Positions 9,071 to 17,202 of a stretch of DNA of 64,000 bases are shown one piece after another. The stretch lies in contig NZ_JOHR01000008.1 of NCBI RefSeq assembly GCF_000719775.1, forward strand, positions 310,001-374,000, written 5' to 3'. The notes beneath the pieces were generated by a model. The model was not told where the DNA came from. It worked only from the letters and a program-made list of their open reading frames with translations, and ran no database searches. This DNA is from Streptomyces sp. NRRL F-5135. GTDB lineage: Bacteria > Actinomycetota > Actinomycetes > Streptomycetales > Streptomycetaceae. Position 1 is the first letter of the stretch, and each line of letters starts with the position of its first letter. A program made the position numbers and the translations under genes.

Positions 9071-10315
9071 TCACAGGCCGGGCGGCGGTGTGAAGCACAC
9101 GGGGAGCGTCCGCAAGCCGCGCATGATGAGCCCTCCCCGCCACCGCAAATCGGCCGGATCCTGGGCAAGACGTATATCGGGCAGCCGGGTCAGCAGGGTC
9201 GCGAGTGCCGTTTGTGCCTCCAGGCGCGCAAGGGGCGCACCGAGGCAGTAGTGAATCCCGTGTCCGTAGCCGAGGTGCTGGTTGTCCCGCCGCCCGAGGT
9301 CGAGCCTGTCGGGATCGGCGAACCGGTCCGGGTCCCGGTCGGCGGCGGCGAGGACGACGAGGACGGGCTCGCCCTGGCCGATGTCCTGCCCGCCGATGCG
9401 CAGGGGCCGGGTGGCGTAGCGCCAGGTCGCCAGTTCCACGGGCCCGTCGTACCGGAGCAGTTCCTCGACCGCCGTCTCGAGCAGCCGGGAGTCGCCGCGC
9501 TCGAGCGCCTGCTGGAGCAGCGCCTTCTGGTCCGGGTTGCGGAGCAGGGCGTACATCCCGTTGCCGATCAGGTTGATGGTCGTCTCGAAACCCGCGAACA
9601 GAAGGATGAAGGCCATCGCCGCGGCCTCGTTCTCGGTGAGGTGCTCGCCGTGGTCACTGGCCCGGATCAGTCCGGAGATCAGGTCCTCGCCGGGGTTCTC
9701 CCTCTTGCGGTGGATGAGCTCGGCCAGGTACCCGCGCATCTTCTTGACCGAGCGGGCCACCCCTCCGCGCGGGCCGCCGCCGTGGCGGATCATCATCCCG
9801 GCCCAGTCCCGGAAGTCGTCCTGGTCCTCGCGCGGCACCCCGAGGAGGTCGCAGATCGCGTAGATGGGGAGGGGGAAGGCGAAGTCGTGGATCAGGTCCG
9901 CCTCGCCGCTGCCGGCGAAGTCGTCGATGAGCTGGTCCGTCAACTCCTGGACGCGGGGCGCGAACAGCGCGACCCGGCGCGGGGTGAACGCCTTGGACAC
10001 GAGCCGGCGCAGCCGGGTGTGGTCGGGCGGGTCGATGTTGAGCAGATGCGTCATGAGATCCGCGTTCCGCTCCCCCGGGATCCCCGTCTTCCCCCGCGCG
10101 TGCGCCGGCTCGGCGTGGTGAACGGGGTTCTTGGACAGCCGGGAGTCGGCGAGGGCCTGCTTGGCGTCCTCGTACCGCGTCACGAGCCACGCGTCGACCC
10201 CGCTGGGCAGGGTGGCCCGGTGTACGGGGGCGTGTTCGCGCAACCAGGCGTACGCGGGGTACGGATCGGTGGCGAACTCCCAGGTGAAAAGGGTGGGGGC
10301 GGCGGTCGATGACAT
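9071..10315 (-). CDS. Cytochrome P450 (CYP107-like)
   Basis: 414-residue soluble class I P450 that would need ferredoxin partners, none of which is adjacent. The I-helix oxygen-activation motif FAGFETT lies near residue 240, the K-helix ExxR (EELLR) near 287, and the heme loop HLGYGHGIHYCLGAPLAR near 350, with the cysteine ligand present. The usual phenylalanine seven residues before the cysteine is a tyrosine here. Position beside the rpf genes matches S. coelicolor CYP107U1, which I recall as needed for sporulation, so a developmental role is possible but the substrate is unknown. The gene is co-directional with and 193 bp upstream of the rpf gene. Confidence 0.92.
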   Translation of the reverse strand: MSSTAAPTLFTWEFATDPYPAYAWLREHAPVHRATLPSGVDAWLVTRYEDAKQALADSRLSKNPVHHAEPAHARGKTGIPGERNADLMTHLLNIDPPDHTRLRRLVSKAFTPRRVALFAPRVQELTDQLIDDFAGSGEADLIHDFAFPLPIYAICDLLGVPREDQDDFRDWAGMMIRHGGGPRGGVARSVKKMRGYLAELIHRKRENPGEDLISGLIRASDHGEHLTENEAAAMAFILLFAGFETTINLIGNGMYALLRNPDQKALLQQALERGDSRLLETAVEELLRYDGPVELATWRYATRPLRIGGQDIGQGEPVLVVLAAADRDPDRFADPDRLDLGRRDNQHLGYGHGIHYCLGAPLARLEAQTALATLLTRLPDIRLAQDPADLRWRGGLIMRGLRTLPVCFTPPPGL

Positions 10316-10385
10316 GCCTCGACATTAATCCGCGCGCCGACGGGACGGGGCCGCGGGCTCATGCGCCGGGGCGGGGCCTCGTGGG

Positions 10386-10500
10386 GCTCGGGCACGGCCA
10401 TCGAGCTCGGGCACGGCCATCGGGCACGGGCACGGCGATGAAGCTCGGGCACGGCCATCGGGCACGGCCATCGGGCTCGGGCTCGGGCTCGGGCTCGCGG
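10386..10500. repeat. Imperfect tandem repeats between mazG and the P450
   Basis: CTCGGGCACGGCCATCG-type units and shorter GGGCACGG/GGGCTC units are iterated, ending in four GGGCTC copies just before the mazG stop codon. The rest of the spacer is featureless. Confidence 0.65.
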
Positions 10501-10502
10501 GA

Positions 10503-11513
10503 CTACTCCTCGTGGCCCTCCGCCGCCCGGATCGCGTCCCGGTACGCACGGGCCGCCGCGCGCAGTGCCGTCTCCGGGTCCACCCCGGCCGCCTCCGCCC
10601 GTACCGCCAGGGCGAGCAGTTCGTCACCGATGCCCTCGCCGTCCGGCAGCGGGACGTCGAGGCCGGCGGTACGGGTACGGGCCCCGAGCTTCGCGGCGAG
10701 CGCCAGGCCGGGCTGGGTCAGCGGAACGCCGTCCGTGACCGAGGTGCGCTGCTTCTCGATCGCCTTCGTCCGGAGCCAGTGCGCCTTGACGTCCTCCGGT
10801 GTCTCGGCGGTCTCGGTGCCGAAGACATGGGGATGCCGGTGGATCAGCTTCTCCACGATCGTGCCCGCGACGTCGTCGATCGAGAACGGCTCGATCCCCT
10901 CTTCCAGGCCGTCCTGGGCGATCCGGGCGTGGAAGACCACCTGGAGGAGCACGTCCCCCAGTTCCTCCCGCAGTTCGTCGCCGTCGCCGGCCTCGATCGC
11001 CTCGACCAGTTCGTACGCCTCCTCGATGGCGTACTTGGCCAGCTCCTTGTGTGTTCTGCCCGACGTCCACGGGCACTCGCGGCGGATCCGGTCCATGACC
11101 TGCACGAGGTCGAGGAGCCGGGCCCCCGGCAGGTCGTACGAGCCGGGCAGCAGCTCCAGGTCCGGCATCCGGACCCGGCCGGACCCGGCGAGCCGGGCGA
11201 GGCCGTCGGTGAGACCGCCGCCCGTCCCGTCGCGCTCGTCGCTCCCGTCGCCCGCGCCGGAGGGAAGGACCACGACCGTACGGCCGCCGGCGCACTCGTC
11301 GACCAGCTCGCGCGCGGCGGGCACGTCGTGCTCGACGGTGATGCCGGCCTCGCGCAGGTACGGCAGCTGGGGGTGGTCCGGATCGGCGCACAGCACCCGG
11401 TCGGCCGAGCGCAGCGTCTGCCAGGCGGGCCAGGACAGCAGTCCGGGCGCCACCCGGTGGCTGGCGGTCAGCAGGACGATACGGCCGGGCGCGGCGGAAA
11501 CCTCATCAGTCAC
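10503..11513 (-). CDS. mazG: Nucleoside triphosphate pyrophosphohydrolase MazG
   Basis: 336 residues. Hydrolyses NTPs/dNTPs to monophosphate and pyrophosphate, acting in house-cleaning. The C-terminal MazG domain (about 135-300) starts LLDLVQVMDRIRRECPWTSGRTHKEL. It has the metal-binding EExxE...ExxD pattern (EEAYELVEAI... REELGDVLLQVVFHARIA), then HRHPHVFG and WLRTKAIEK. The first about 115 residues (RIVLLTASHRVAPGLLSW...) look like a degenerate tetrapyrrole-methylase-type domain, as in YabN-like proteins, without an obvious SAM motif. It sits between the P450 and a SurA-like lipoprotein, its usual neighbour in Streptomyces. Confidence 0.93.
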   Translation of the reverse strand: MTDEVSAAPGRIVLLTASHRVAPGLLSWPAWQTLRSADRVLCADPDHPQLPYLREAGITVEHDVPAARELVDECAGGRTVVVLPSGAGDGSDERDGTGGGLTDGLARLAGSGRVRMPDLELLPGSYDLPGARLLDLVQVMDRIRRECPWTSGRTHKELAKYAIEEAYELVEAIEAGDGDELREELGDVLLQVVFHARIAQDGLEEGIEPFSIDDVAGTIVEKLIHRHPHVFGTETAETPEDVKAHWLRTKAIEKQRTSVTDGVPLTQPGLALAAKLGARTRTAGLDVPLPDGEGIGDELLALAVRAEAAGVDPETALRAAARAYRDAIRAAEGHEE

Positions 11514-11627
11514 ACCTCGAACCTACCGCCGACCACGGACCGGGCCGCCGCCGGGCGGTGGCGGGCTCGGGACCGTACGCACCGTCGCGGCCGGCCCCGG
11601 CGCCTCGTCTCCCCCGCCGGCCGGGCG

Positions 11628-12284
11628 CTACGCGCCCGCCGGTTCCTGTTCCGGCGCCTGCCGCGTCACCTGTGTGATCCACGGCGTCTTCGCCTCGCCC
11701 AGCCGCACCTGCCGGTAGTCCCAGTTCCCGTAGCGCGGATTGACGTCGATGCCGAGATCCTTCGACGTACGCGTCAGCTCCCCGAGCACCTTCTGCTGGC
11801 CCTGGGGCGTCGTGGTGTCGGCGCCGAGCGTCTGCGACAGCTTGTTCAGCAGCACCTCACGGCGGATCGCGCCGTCGATCTGTCCGGCGGAGAGCGCGCC
11901 CTGCTGCAGCAGCATCTCGGCGAACCGCTCGTCCCCGCCCGACTGCGCCGCCGCCTGCTGCCGGGCGGTCTGCACCTCCTTGCGGCTGACCGTGACACCG
12001 GTGTCGGCTGCGGCGCGTTCGAGCACCCGGTCGAAGATCATGCTGTTCAGCTTCGCCTGGCCGAGCTGCCCCGTGTTCTTGATCAGCTGCGCCGCCTGCG
12101 GCGATTTGTCCTGCGCCGCGCGGACGTCCCGTACCTGCGCCTGGAGCTGGGACACCTCGATCCGCTGCCCGCCGACGACGGCCGCGGCTCCGGGGTGGGA
12201 GTCGTTGCCGCAGGCGGTGAGCAGGGGCGCCGCGCCGAGGAGCGCGGTGGAGAGGAGGAGCGCGGTGCGACGGCTGCGGTGCAA
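11628..12284 (-). CDS. SurA N-terminal domain lipoprotein
   Basis: 218 residues from a TTG start placed 5 nt after GGGAGG; an in-frame ATG 12 codons earlier would only lengthen the n-region. The lipoprotein signal LLLSTALLGAAPLLTAC gives lipidated Cys25, so the protein should be anchored outside the membrane. After this comes VVGGQRIEVSQLQAQV, typical of the SurA N-terminal chaperone domain, and helical Gln/Ala-rich sequence to about 200. No parvulin peptidyl-prolyl isomerase domain is visible. Probably an extracytoplasmic folding factor; it precedes mazG in the same direction with a 114-bp gap. Confidence 0.85.
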   Translation of the reverse strand: MHRSRRTALLLSTALLGAAPLLTACGNDSHPGAAAVVGGQRIEVSQLQAQVRDVRAAQDKSPQAAQLIKNTGQLGQAKLNSMIFDRVLERAAADTGVTVSRKEVQTARQQAAAQSGGDERFAEMLLQQGALSAGQIDGAIRREVLLNKLSQTLGADTTTPQGQQKVLGELTRTSKDLGIDVNPRYGNWDYRQVRLGEAKTPWITQVTRQAPEQEPAGA

Positions 12285-12383
12285 AGGGGCCTCCCGGGGT
12301 GATTGTGCGGCGATGCACAAGACCTTGCGGTGATCGATGGTAGGCAGTCGGCGTGGTCCCGGGCCACACCCACGACCAACGAT

Positions 12384-12875
12384 TCACCGGGGAATCGGTG
12401 GCCCCGTCCGCTCGCGCCCCCGCTCCCGTTCGCGCCCCCGCCCCTCCCGCGGCCCTGTCCCGCCCGCGGTCCCGTCCCGCCCGCCGGTGGTCCCGGCCCC
12501 GCGGCGGTCCGGGCGCAGCAGGATCGCGCGCGAGACCAGGAAGGTGATGGGAACGGCCGCCGCCGTCGCGAGCAGCGGCGCGTAGCGGCTGTCGTACCGC
12601 GCCACGTCCACCAGCAGGTACACCCCGGTGGTCGACACCACGAAGTTCGCGGCGTTGGTGAGCGGGAACAGCAGGAACTTGCGCCAGGTCGGACGGGTCC
12701 GGTAGGTGAACCTGCTGTTCAGGAAGAACGAACCGGTCATGCTCAGCGCGAACGCGACGACGTGCGAGACCACGTACGGCAGCCGGTACAGCAGCGACAG
12801 GTAGCAGGCGTAATACGTACCGGTGTTGACCACACCGACCACGGCGAACCTCGCCAGCTGGCCCCGGACCGTCAT
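12384..12875 (-). CDS. GtrA family membrane protein
   Basis: About 163 residues, four predicted transmembrane helices. The GtrA signature is clear: QLARFAVVGVVNTGTYYACYLSLLY, VVSHVVAFALSMTGSFFLNSRFTYR, FLLFPLTNAANFVVSTTGVYLLV and a last helix LLATAAAVPITFLVSRAILLR. GtrA proteins take part in polyprenyl-phosphate sugar translocation or cell-surface polysaccharide synthesis. The ATG at MTVRGQ is preferred because of an AGGGAG 11 nt upstream; the frame is open for 39 further codons. The C-terminal 35 residues are Gly/Arg/Glu-rich and probably disordered. Divergent from the methyltransferase gene. Confidence 0.85.
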   Translation of the reverse strand: MTVRGQLARFAVVGVVNTGTYYACYLSLLYRLPYVVSHVVAFALSMTGSFFLNSRFTYRTRPTWRKFLLFPLTNAANFVVSTTGVYLLVDVARYDSRYAPLLATAAAVPITFLVSRAILLRPDRRGAGTTGGRDGTAGGTGPREGRGRERERGRERTGPPIPR

Positions 12876-13035
12876 AGGCGTACGAACTCCCTGGCTCCCC
12901 CGGCTCATACCGTCAGGAGTGTGAGTCTGGCACAGCCGTCCCCCGCGGGCGGCGGCCCCGGAACGGTCACCCACGCTGCACCCACCGTTCATCTGAAGAG
13001 CACGCTCCGGTGGCCCGCCTCGGCCGGGTTCCCCC

Positions 13036-13041
13036 TAGCGT
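13036..13041 (+). promoter_or_regulatory. -10 element suggesting a leaderless methyltransferase mRNA
   Basis: TAGCGT ends 6 nt before the ATG of the methyltransferase gene and there is no ribosome site in between, the arrangement of leaderless Streptomyces transcripts. No -35 box is obvious. Confidence 0.35.
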
Positions 13042-13047
13042 CCACGC

Positions 13048-13980
13048 ATGTCCTCTCTCACGTCGCCACTCATCCACAACCGACTGACGAGACGCCTGCT
13101 GCGACCCGCGGCGGCCCTGACGGACCGACGGATCAACCGCTCGACCTCCCCGCTGCGCACCGATCTCGAAGCGCTCCGGCGGGAGGTGGCCGAGCTGCGG
13201 AAACAGAGTTACGCGTTCGGTCTGCTCTTCGACCGGACGGGGCGCAGCGGCCACCGCGTGCCCTCCCCCGCCCAGATCGACACGCTGGTGCGCGAGATCG
13301 CGCGGGTGACGGGGGAGGACGAGGTCCAGGCCCGCCGGAACGTCACCATCGCCTTCCGCAACGTGATCGCGCTGGAGGCGCTGGCCGTCGGACGGCTGGC
13401 CGGCTCGACCTCGAACGTGTGCGGCAAGCTGGCGACCGTGCCCCTGCTCCGCCCGCCGAACGAGGACGTGCTCGAGATCGGCACGCTCTACGGCCTCTTC
13501 TCCGCCACGCTGGCGCGCATGCTGCACCGCGCCGGTGTCGAGGCCCGGCTGACGATCGTCGACCCGCTGGTGGGCAGCCAGCTCCAGCCCGGTGCGACGC
13601 AGGGCACGGAACCGACGGGCACGCCCGTGCGGATGGACGTCGTCCGCGCGAACCTCGCCCTCGGCGGCCGTACGGGCGCCGAGGCCCGCGTCGAGCGGGG
13701 CTTCTCCGGCGATCCGGAGGTGCGGGCAGCGGTGTCCGACCGGCGTTACGGGGTGATCGTCGTGGACGGCGACCACTCGGCGGAGGGCGTCCTGGCCGAT
13801 CTGGAATGGGCCGAGGAGATCGTGGCCCCCGGAGGCATCGTCGTCCTCGACGACTACGGCGACGCTCACTGGCCGGGGGTCCAGCAGTCCACGGACGAGT
13901 ACCTGGCACGCGGCACGTCCCGGCTGGAGATGCTGGGGAAGGTCTCCACCTCGGCCTTCCTGCGGGCCAGAACCGACTGA
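13048..13980 (+). CDS. Class I SAM-dependent methyltransferase
   Basis: 310 residues. A basic, helical N-terminus (1-60, with DLEALRREVAELRKQ as a short coiled coil) precedes a Rossmann-type methyltransferase of the Methyltransf_24 kind. SAM motif I is EDVLEIGTLYGLFSATLAR (about 146-164). The acidic loop is LTIVDPLVG. The post-I motifs YGVIVVDGDHSAEGVLADLEWA and VAPGGIVVLDDYGD are strong. The substrate is unknown; this architecture is often linked to glycan or cell-wall modification, and the divergent GtrA gene supports a surface-related role by context only. The start has no Shine-Dalgarno sequence and may be leaderless. Confidence 0.82.
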   Translation: MSSLTSPLIHNRLTRRLLRPAAALTDRRINRSTSPLRTDLEALRREVAELRKQSYAFGLLFDRTGRSGHRVPSPAQIDTLVREIARVTGEDEVQARRNVTIAFRNVIALEALAVGRLAGSTSNVCGKLATVPLLRPPNEDVLEIGTLYGLFSATLARMLHRAGVEARLTIVDPLVGSQLQPGATQGTEPTGTPVRMDVVRANLALGGRTGAEARVERGFSGDPEVRAAVSDRRYGVIVVDGDHSAEGVLADLEWAEEIVAPGGIVVLDDYGDAHWPGVQQSTDEYLARGTSRLEMLGKVSTSAFLRARTD

Positions 13981-14030
13981 TCCCGGCGACCGGTCCCACC
14001 GACCCGGCGGAGGTGGTTCCGGCGACCCAG

Positions 14031-14093
14031 GCCGGCACAGGCCGGCGCGGGCCGACACAGGCCGACCCGTGCCGGCGCGGGCCGTCACAGGCC
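14031..14093. repeat. Six 10-bp tandem repeats over the kinase stop codon
   Basis: GCCGGCACAG, GCCGGCGCGG, GCCGACACAG, GCCGACCCGT, GCCGGCGCGG, GCCGTCACAG in unbroken decamer phase, then GCC. The last unit contains the TGA stop of the Ser/Thr kinase. Lies between convergent genes. Confidence 0.7.
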
Positions 14094-15803
14094 CCGGAAC
14101 TGCCGCTGCCTGTCCAGGGCCCGGCGGATCTCGGTCGGGAGCGGGTGGTACGGACCGTAGACCCGCTCCGTGTCCCACAGCAGGTCCCCCAGCTGCTGCC
14201 GCGCCTCGGTGTGGTCGCCCATCGACAGCAGCAGGTGCGCGATGCGCTGCCGGATCTCGAAGGCCCGGCCGGGGCCACCACCGGCCGCCGGGCCGCCCTT
14301 GCGGTGCGTGCCGCCCTTGCGGTGCGCGCCGCTCTCCCCGTAAGCGCTGCCTTCCCCGTACGCGCCGCCGGTCTCCCCATACGTGCCGCTCTCCGCGTAC
14401 GCGCCGCTCTCCGCGTAGGCACCGGTCTCGCCGTACGCGCCGGTCTCGCCGTACTGGTCGCTCTCGTGGTACGGCAGCAGCGCGCGGTACTCGGCGAGGG
14501 CCGCCGCCGCCTCGCCCAGCTGCTCCAGGCACAGCGCCGCGTCGTAGCGGTACGTGAGCGTCAGCGCGTCGCCCGGCCCGGCCCCGGCCGCCCGGTCGTC
14601 CGCGAGCCGGCGCAGCTCCGGCAGCGCCCTTCGGTACTGCCCGTCGTCCAGCAGCGTCGCCGCGTAGCTCTCCCGCAGCGTGCGGACGACCGGGGAGTGC
14701 TCGCCGTGCTCGGCCGCGGCGGCGGGCAGGACGCCGCCGAGTATGTCCACGGCCCGGGTGATGCTGCCCTCGGCGAGCAGCCGCTTGACCTCGTCGAGGG
14801 CCGCCGTGACATCCGTACGGGCCGCCGGGAGCGGCACCCGGGGCGGTACGGGGAAGGGCGGCGGTACGGGGAAGGGCTGCGGCGCCGCGCCGGCCCGGTC
14901 CGGCCAGGGCGCGTACGGGCGGACGAAGGGGCGCGTCGGATCCAGCGGGCCGGTCACGGGGCCGCCGCGCGCGGGCAGCAGCGGGACGAGCGCCTCGTAC
15001 ACCTCCCGCGCCCCGGCCGGACGGTCCTGCGGGTCCTTGGCGAGCAGCCGCAGGACCAGCTCCTCCAGCGGGGCGGGGACCTCCGGCCGGTACCGGCGGA
15101 TGGGCAGCGGCGGCTCGTGCAGATGGCGGTGCAGCACCCCGAGGGCGGTGGTGCCCGCGAACGGCACGTTCCCGCTGAGCAGTTCGTGCAGGAGCACCCC
15201 GAGCGCGTAGAGGTCGGTGTACGGCCCGACGACGCCGCCCATGGCCTGTTCGGGGGCCATGTAGGCCGGGCTGCCGACCGGCGAGCCGGTGTGGGTGAGG
15301 CGGGTGGTGTCGGTGTCGATGACGGCGGCGATGCCGAGGTCCAGCACGGTGACCGTGCCGTCGGGTCCGACCATCACGTTCCGCGGCTTGAGGTCGCGGT
15401 GGACGATGGGCACGGCGTGCACCGCGGCGAGGACGGCACACAGCTGCGCGGCGACGGCCGCCGCCCACGGCCAGGGGTACGGGTCGTGCGCGGCGAGGTG
15501 GTCGGCGAGGTCGGCGCCGTCCACGTACTGCATGACCAGGTAGAGGTCCTCGCCGTCGCGGCCCGCGTCGTGGACCGTGACCAGGCCGGGGTGGTCGACC
15601 TGGGCGGTGACCCGGCACTCGCGGACGAAGCGACGGCGCATCTCGTCGGCCGCCGTGGCGCCGGCCATGTGGTCGGGGCGCAGCAGCTTCACGGCCACGC
15701 GCCGGTCCAGCCGCTGGTCGTACGCCGTCCAGACCTGCCCCATGCCGCCGCGGCCGATGTCGGCCGACAGCTCGTAACGCTTGGCGACGACACGGCCGTT
15801 CAC
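14085..15803 (-). CDS. Serine/threonine protein kinase, soluble, with TPR-like C-terminus
   Basis: 572 residues. Hanks-type kinase domain about 9-275: glycine loop IGRGGMGQV, lysine in VAVKLL, catalytic loop VHRDLKPRNVM, metal motif as DLG (VLDLGIAA), activation segment end MAPEQ. A Pro-rich linker follows, then helical repeats resembling TPRs (about 330-560). There is no transmembrane helix, so unlike PknB-type kinases it is probably cytosolic. Residues about 450-501 are an iterated (G/A)E(T/S)GAY hexapeptide. The GTG start overlaps the TGA of a 49-codon ORF upstream (GTGA), and no independent strong ribosome site precedes the kinase, so translational coupling is likely. Confidence 0.9.
   Translation of the reverse strand: MNGRVVAKRYELSADIGRGGMGQVWTAYDQRLDRRVAVKLLRPDHMAGATAADEMRRRFVRECRVTAQVDHPGLVTVHDAGRDGEDLYLVMQYVDGADLADHLAAHDPYPWPWAAAVAAQLCAVLAAVHAVPIVHRDLKPRNVMVGPDGTVTVLDLGIAAVIDTDTTRLTHTGSPVGSPAYMAPEQAMGGVVGPYTDLYALGVLLHELLSGNVPFAGTTALGVLHRHLHEPPLPIRRYRPEVPAPLEELVLRLLAKDPQDRPAGAREVYEALVPLLPARGGPVTGPLDPTRPFVRPYAPWPDRAGAAPQPFPVPPPFPVPPRVPLPAARTDVTAALDEVKRLLAEGSITRAVDILGGVLPAAAAEHGEHSPVVRTLRESYAATLLDDGQYRRALPELRRLADDRAAGAGPGDALTLTYRYDAALCLEQLGEAAAALAEYRALLPYHESDQYGETGAYGETGAYAESGAYAESGTYGETGGAYGEGSAYGESGAHRKGGTHRKGGPAAGGGPGRAFEIRQRIAHLLLSMGDHTEARQQLGDLLWDTERVYGPYHPLPTEIRRALDRQRQFRGL
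14326..14455. repeat. 18-bp coding repeat in the kinase
   Basis: About seven imperfect 18-bp units of the type GCGCCG(C/G)TCTC(C/G)(C/G)CGTAC encode the (G/A)E(T/S)GAY hexapeptide tract of the kinase C-terminal half. Such units can change copy number by slippage. Confidence 0.7.
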
Positions 15804-15949
15804 CGGCCGGACCGCGCTTCCGGCTCCCCAGACGCTTCCGGCTCCTCGGACGCCTCCGGTTCCTCGGACTCTTCCGGCCTATGGGGAGACGGTCCGGAGG
15901 GCCGGAGCACCGGCAGCGGGAAGCCGGAGCCGGGGCCGGTGCCGTGCAT
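15800..15949 (-). CDS. Small 49-residue ORF coupled to the kinase
   Basis: ATG with AGGAG six nt upstream, 49 codons, TGA overlapping the kinase GTG by GTGA. The product starts MHGTGPGSGFPLPVLRPSG and ends with a repeated EEPEAS motif. No family is recognised and no membrane segment is present. The strong ribosome site and overlap suggest it is translated and couples initiation of the kinase. An alternative is that a -1/+1 shift or sequencing error would join it to the kinase as an N-terminal extension. A TATAAC -10-like hexamer lies at 16002-15997, about 48 bp upstream. Confidence 0.45.
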   Translation of the reverse strand: MHGTGPGSGFPLPVLRPSGPSPHRPEESEEPEASEEPEASGEPEARSGR

Positions 15950-16267
15950 GGCTGCTCCTGGAATGGACGGACACAGAGGTGGCGTGCGAATCCGAGGTTA
16001 TACATCGCCACCGACAACGGGACCGGGTTGCGCCGAACAGTTGTCCCCCGACGAACATCGTCTTGATCACGTCGCTCCCGCCGCGCGTTCCGACGGCCGT
16101 TCCCCGCACGTCTTCCAAGTCTTCGGCCGTGCTCGCACCCGTCACAGGACGGCCATGAGCACGGCCGTCGGTCCGAGCGTGAGCAGCGCGCTCACCGGCC
16201 GGAACAGCCACGGGCCGCGTCCGTCAGGACGGGCCCGCGCCACTCGCCATCGGGCCCGGACGAGCGG
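15950..16267. other. Promoter region of the kinase unit; no further gene
   Basis: Apart from a TATAAC -10-like hexamer on the minus strand, nothing recognisable is seen. It separates the kinase leader ORF from the 3' end of the HNH gene. Confidence 0.45.
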
Positions 16268-17071
16268 TCAGCCGCCGCACTGCTCCAGCATGGTCGTCTT
16301 GTCCGGAGCCGTCACCGGCAGCTCGTACTTCAGCGCCACCTGCGCGAACCGCACCGCGTAGGAGCAGCGGATCTTCTTGTCGGGCGGCAGCCAGGACGCG
16401 GGGCCCGAGTCCCGCTTGGCGTTGTTGGCCGGCCCGTCGACGGGGAGGAGGTTGAGGGGATCGTTGGCGATCTGCTTCCGCTTGGCCTCGTTCCAGTGCG
16501 CGGCGCCCATCTGCCAGTCGTACGACAGCGGCATCACATGGTCGATCTGCACCTCCGTCGCCTGCTCCTTGCGCCAGGCGATGTCCTTTCCGGTGTACGG
16601 GTCGTGCAGGTTCATCGACACGACCACGCAGTCGGAGCCGGACCGGAACCGCAGTTGCCGCCCGTCCCTGGCCAGCAGGTCGTTCCGGGTGTCGCAGCCG
16701 TTACGGGCGAGGGGCACGCCGTCCGCCGTGTCCAGCCAGGCGTGGCCGAACTCGTCCCGGTCGTAACCGGTCTTGGGCCCTCGGCCCGCGGTGCGCACCT
16801 TCTCGATGAGCTCACGGCCGGCCTTCCGGTCCGCTTCCGAGGTGAGGGGCGCGAGGCCCGGCTTCGTACCGTCGGGGTTGACGAGCGGGCTGACACCCTG
16901 GCCGTTGCCCGCCGACGCGGACGCGGACGCGGTGGAGGAGGCGGAGGCCGACGCGGACGGCTTGGAGTCGGTGCCGGACCCGCCGCCGCAGCCGGTCAGG
17001 ACCGCGGCGGACAGAACAAGTGCCCCGCCCCGGAGGGCGGTTCGCGATATGTGTGTTTCAAGTTTGCGCAC
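16268..17071 (-). CDS. Secreted HNH-family (DUF1524-like) nuclease lipoprotein
   Basis: 267 residues. Lipoprotein signal peptide with lipobox AVLTGC (Cys28), then a Ser/Ala-rich linker and a globular domain from about 70. The catalytic region EVQIDHVMPLSYDWQMGAAHW followed by KRKQIANDPLNLLPVDGPANNAKRDSGPASWLPP is the HNH/GmrSD-C-terminal-like nuclease fold, with DH as the first metal/catalytic pair and the Asn-rich second element intact. It should act at the cell surface, possibly degrading extracellular DNA. Cysteines at CDTRND, SGSDC, KIRCSY and EQCGG suggest disulfides. No immunity gene is adjacent. Single-gene transcription unit. Confidence 0.88.
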   Translation of the reverse strand: MRKLETHISRTALRGGALVLSAAVLTGCGGGSGTDSKPSASASASSTASASASAGNGQGVSPLVNPDGTKPGLAPLTSEADRKAGRELIEKVRTAGRGPKTGYDRDEFGHAWLDTADGVPLARNGCDTRNDLLARDGRQLRFRSGSDCVVVSMNLHDPYTGKDIAWRKEQATEVQIDHVMPLSYDWQMGAAHWNEAKRKQIANDPLNLLPVDGPANNAKRDSGPASWLPPDKKIRCSYAVRFAQVALKYELPVTAPDKTTMLEQCGG

Positions 17072-17202
17072 ATGCGCAACTCTACGACGAACGGCCGGGG
17101 CCGGGGACGAGTACGTCCCCGGCCCCGGCTGAAAACACTCACCTCAACGCGCGGCGGGCCGACGGGGGTTACGGCCTGCGGCCACGGTCCGCCGACGCCG
17201 CG

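Noticed and set aside
10386..10500. Possible CRISPR array
   Set aside because: Units are short, contiguous and imperfect with no unique spacers; simple tandem repeats.
12967..16017. 1016-codon minus-strand open frame overlapping the kinase
   Set aside because: Out of frame with the kinase and methyltransferase; repetitive Arg/Pro/Ala content.
12303..16361. 1352-codon plus-strand open frame
   Set aside because: It runs through GtrA, the methyltransferase, intergenic repeats and the kinase; high-GC shadow without protein character.
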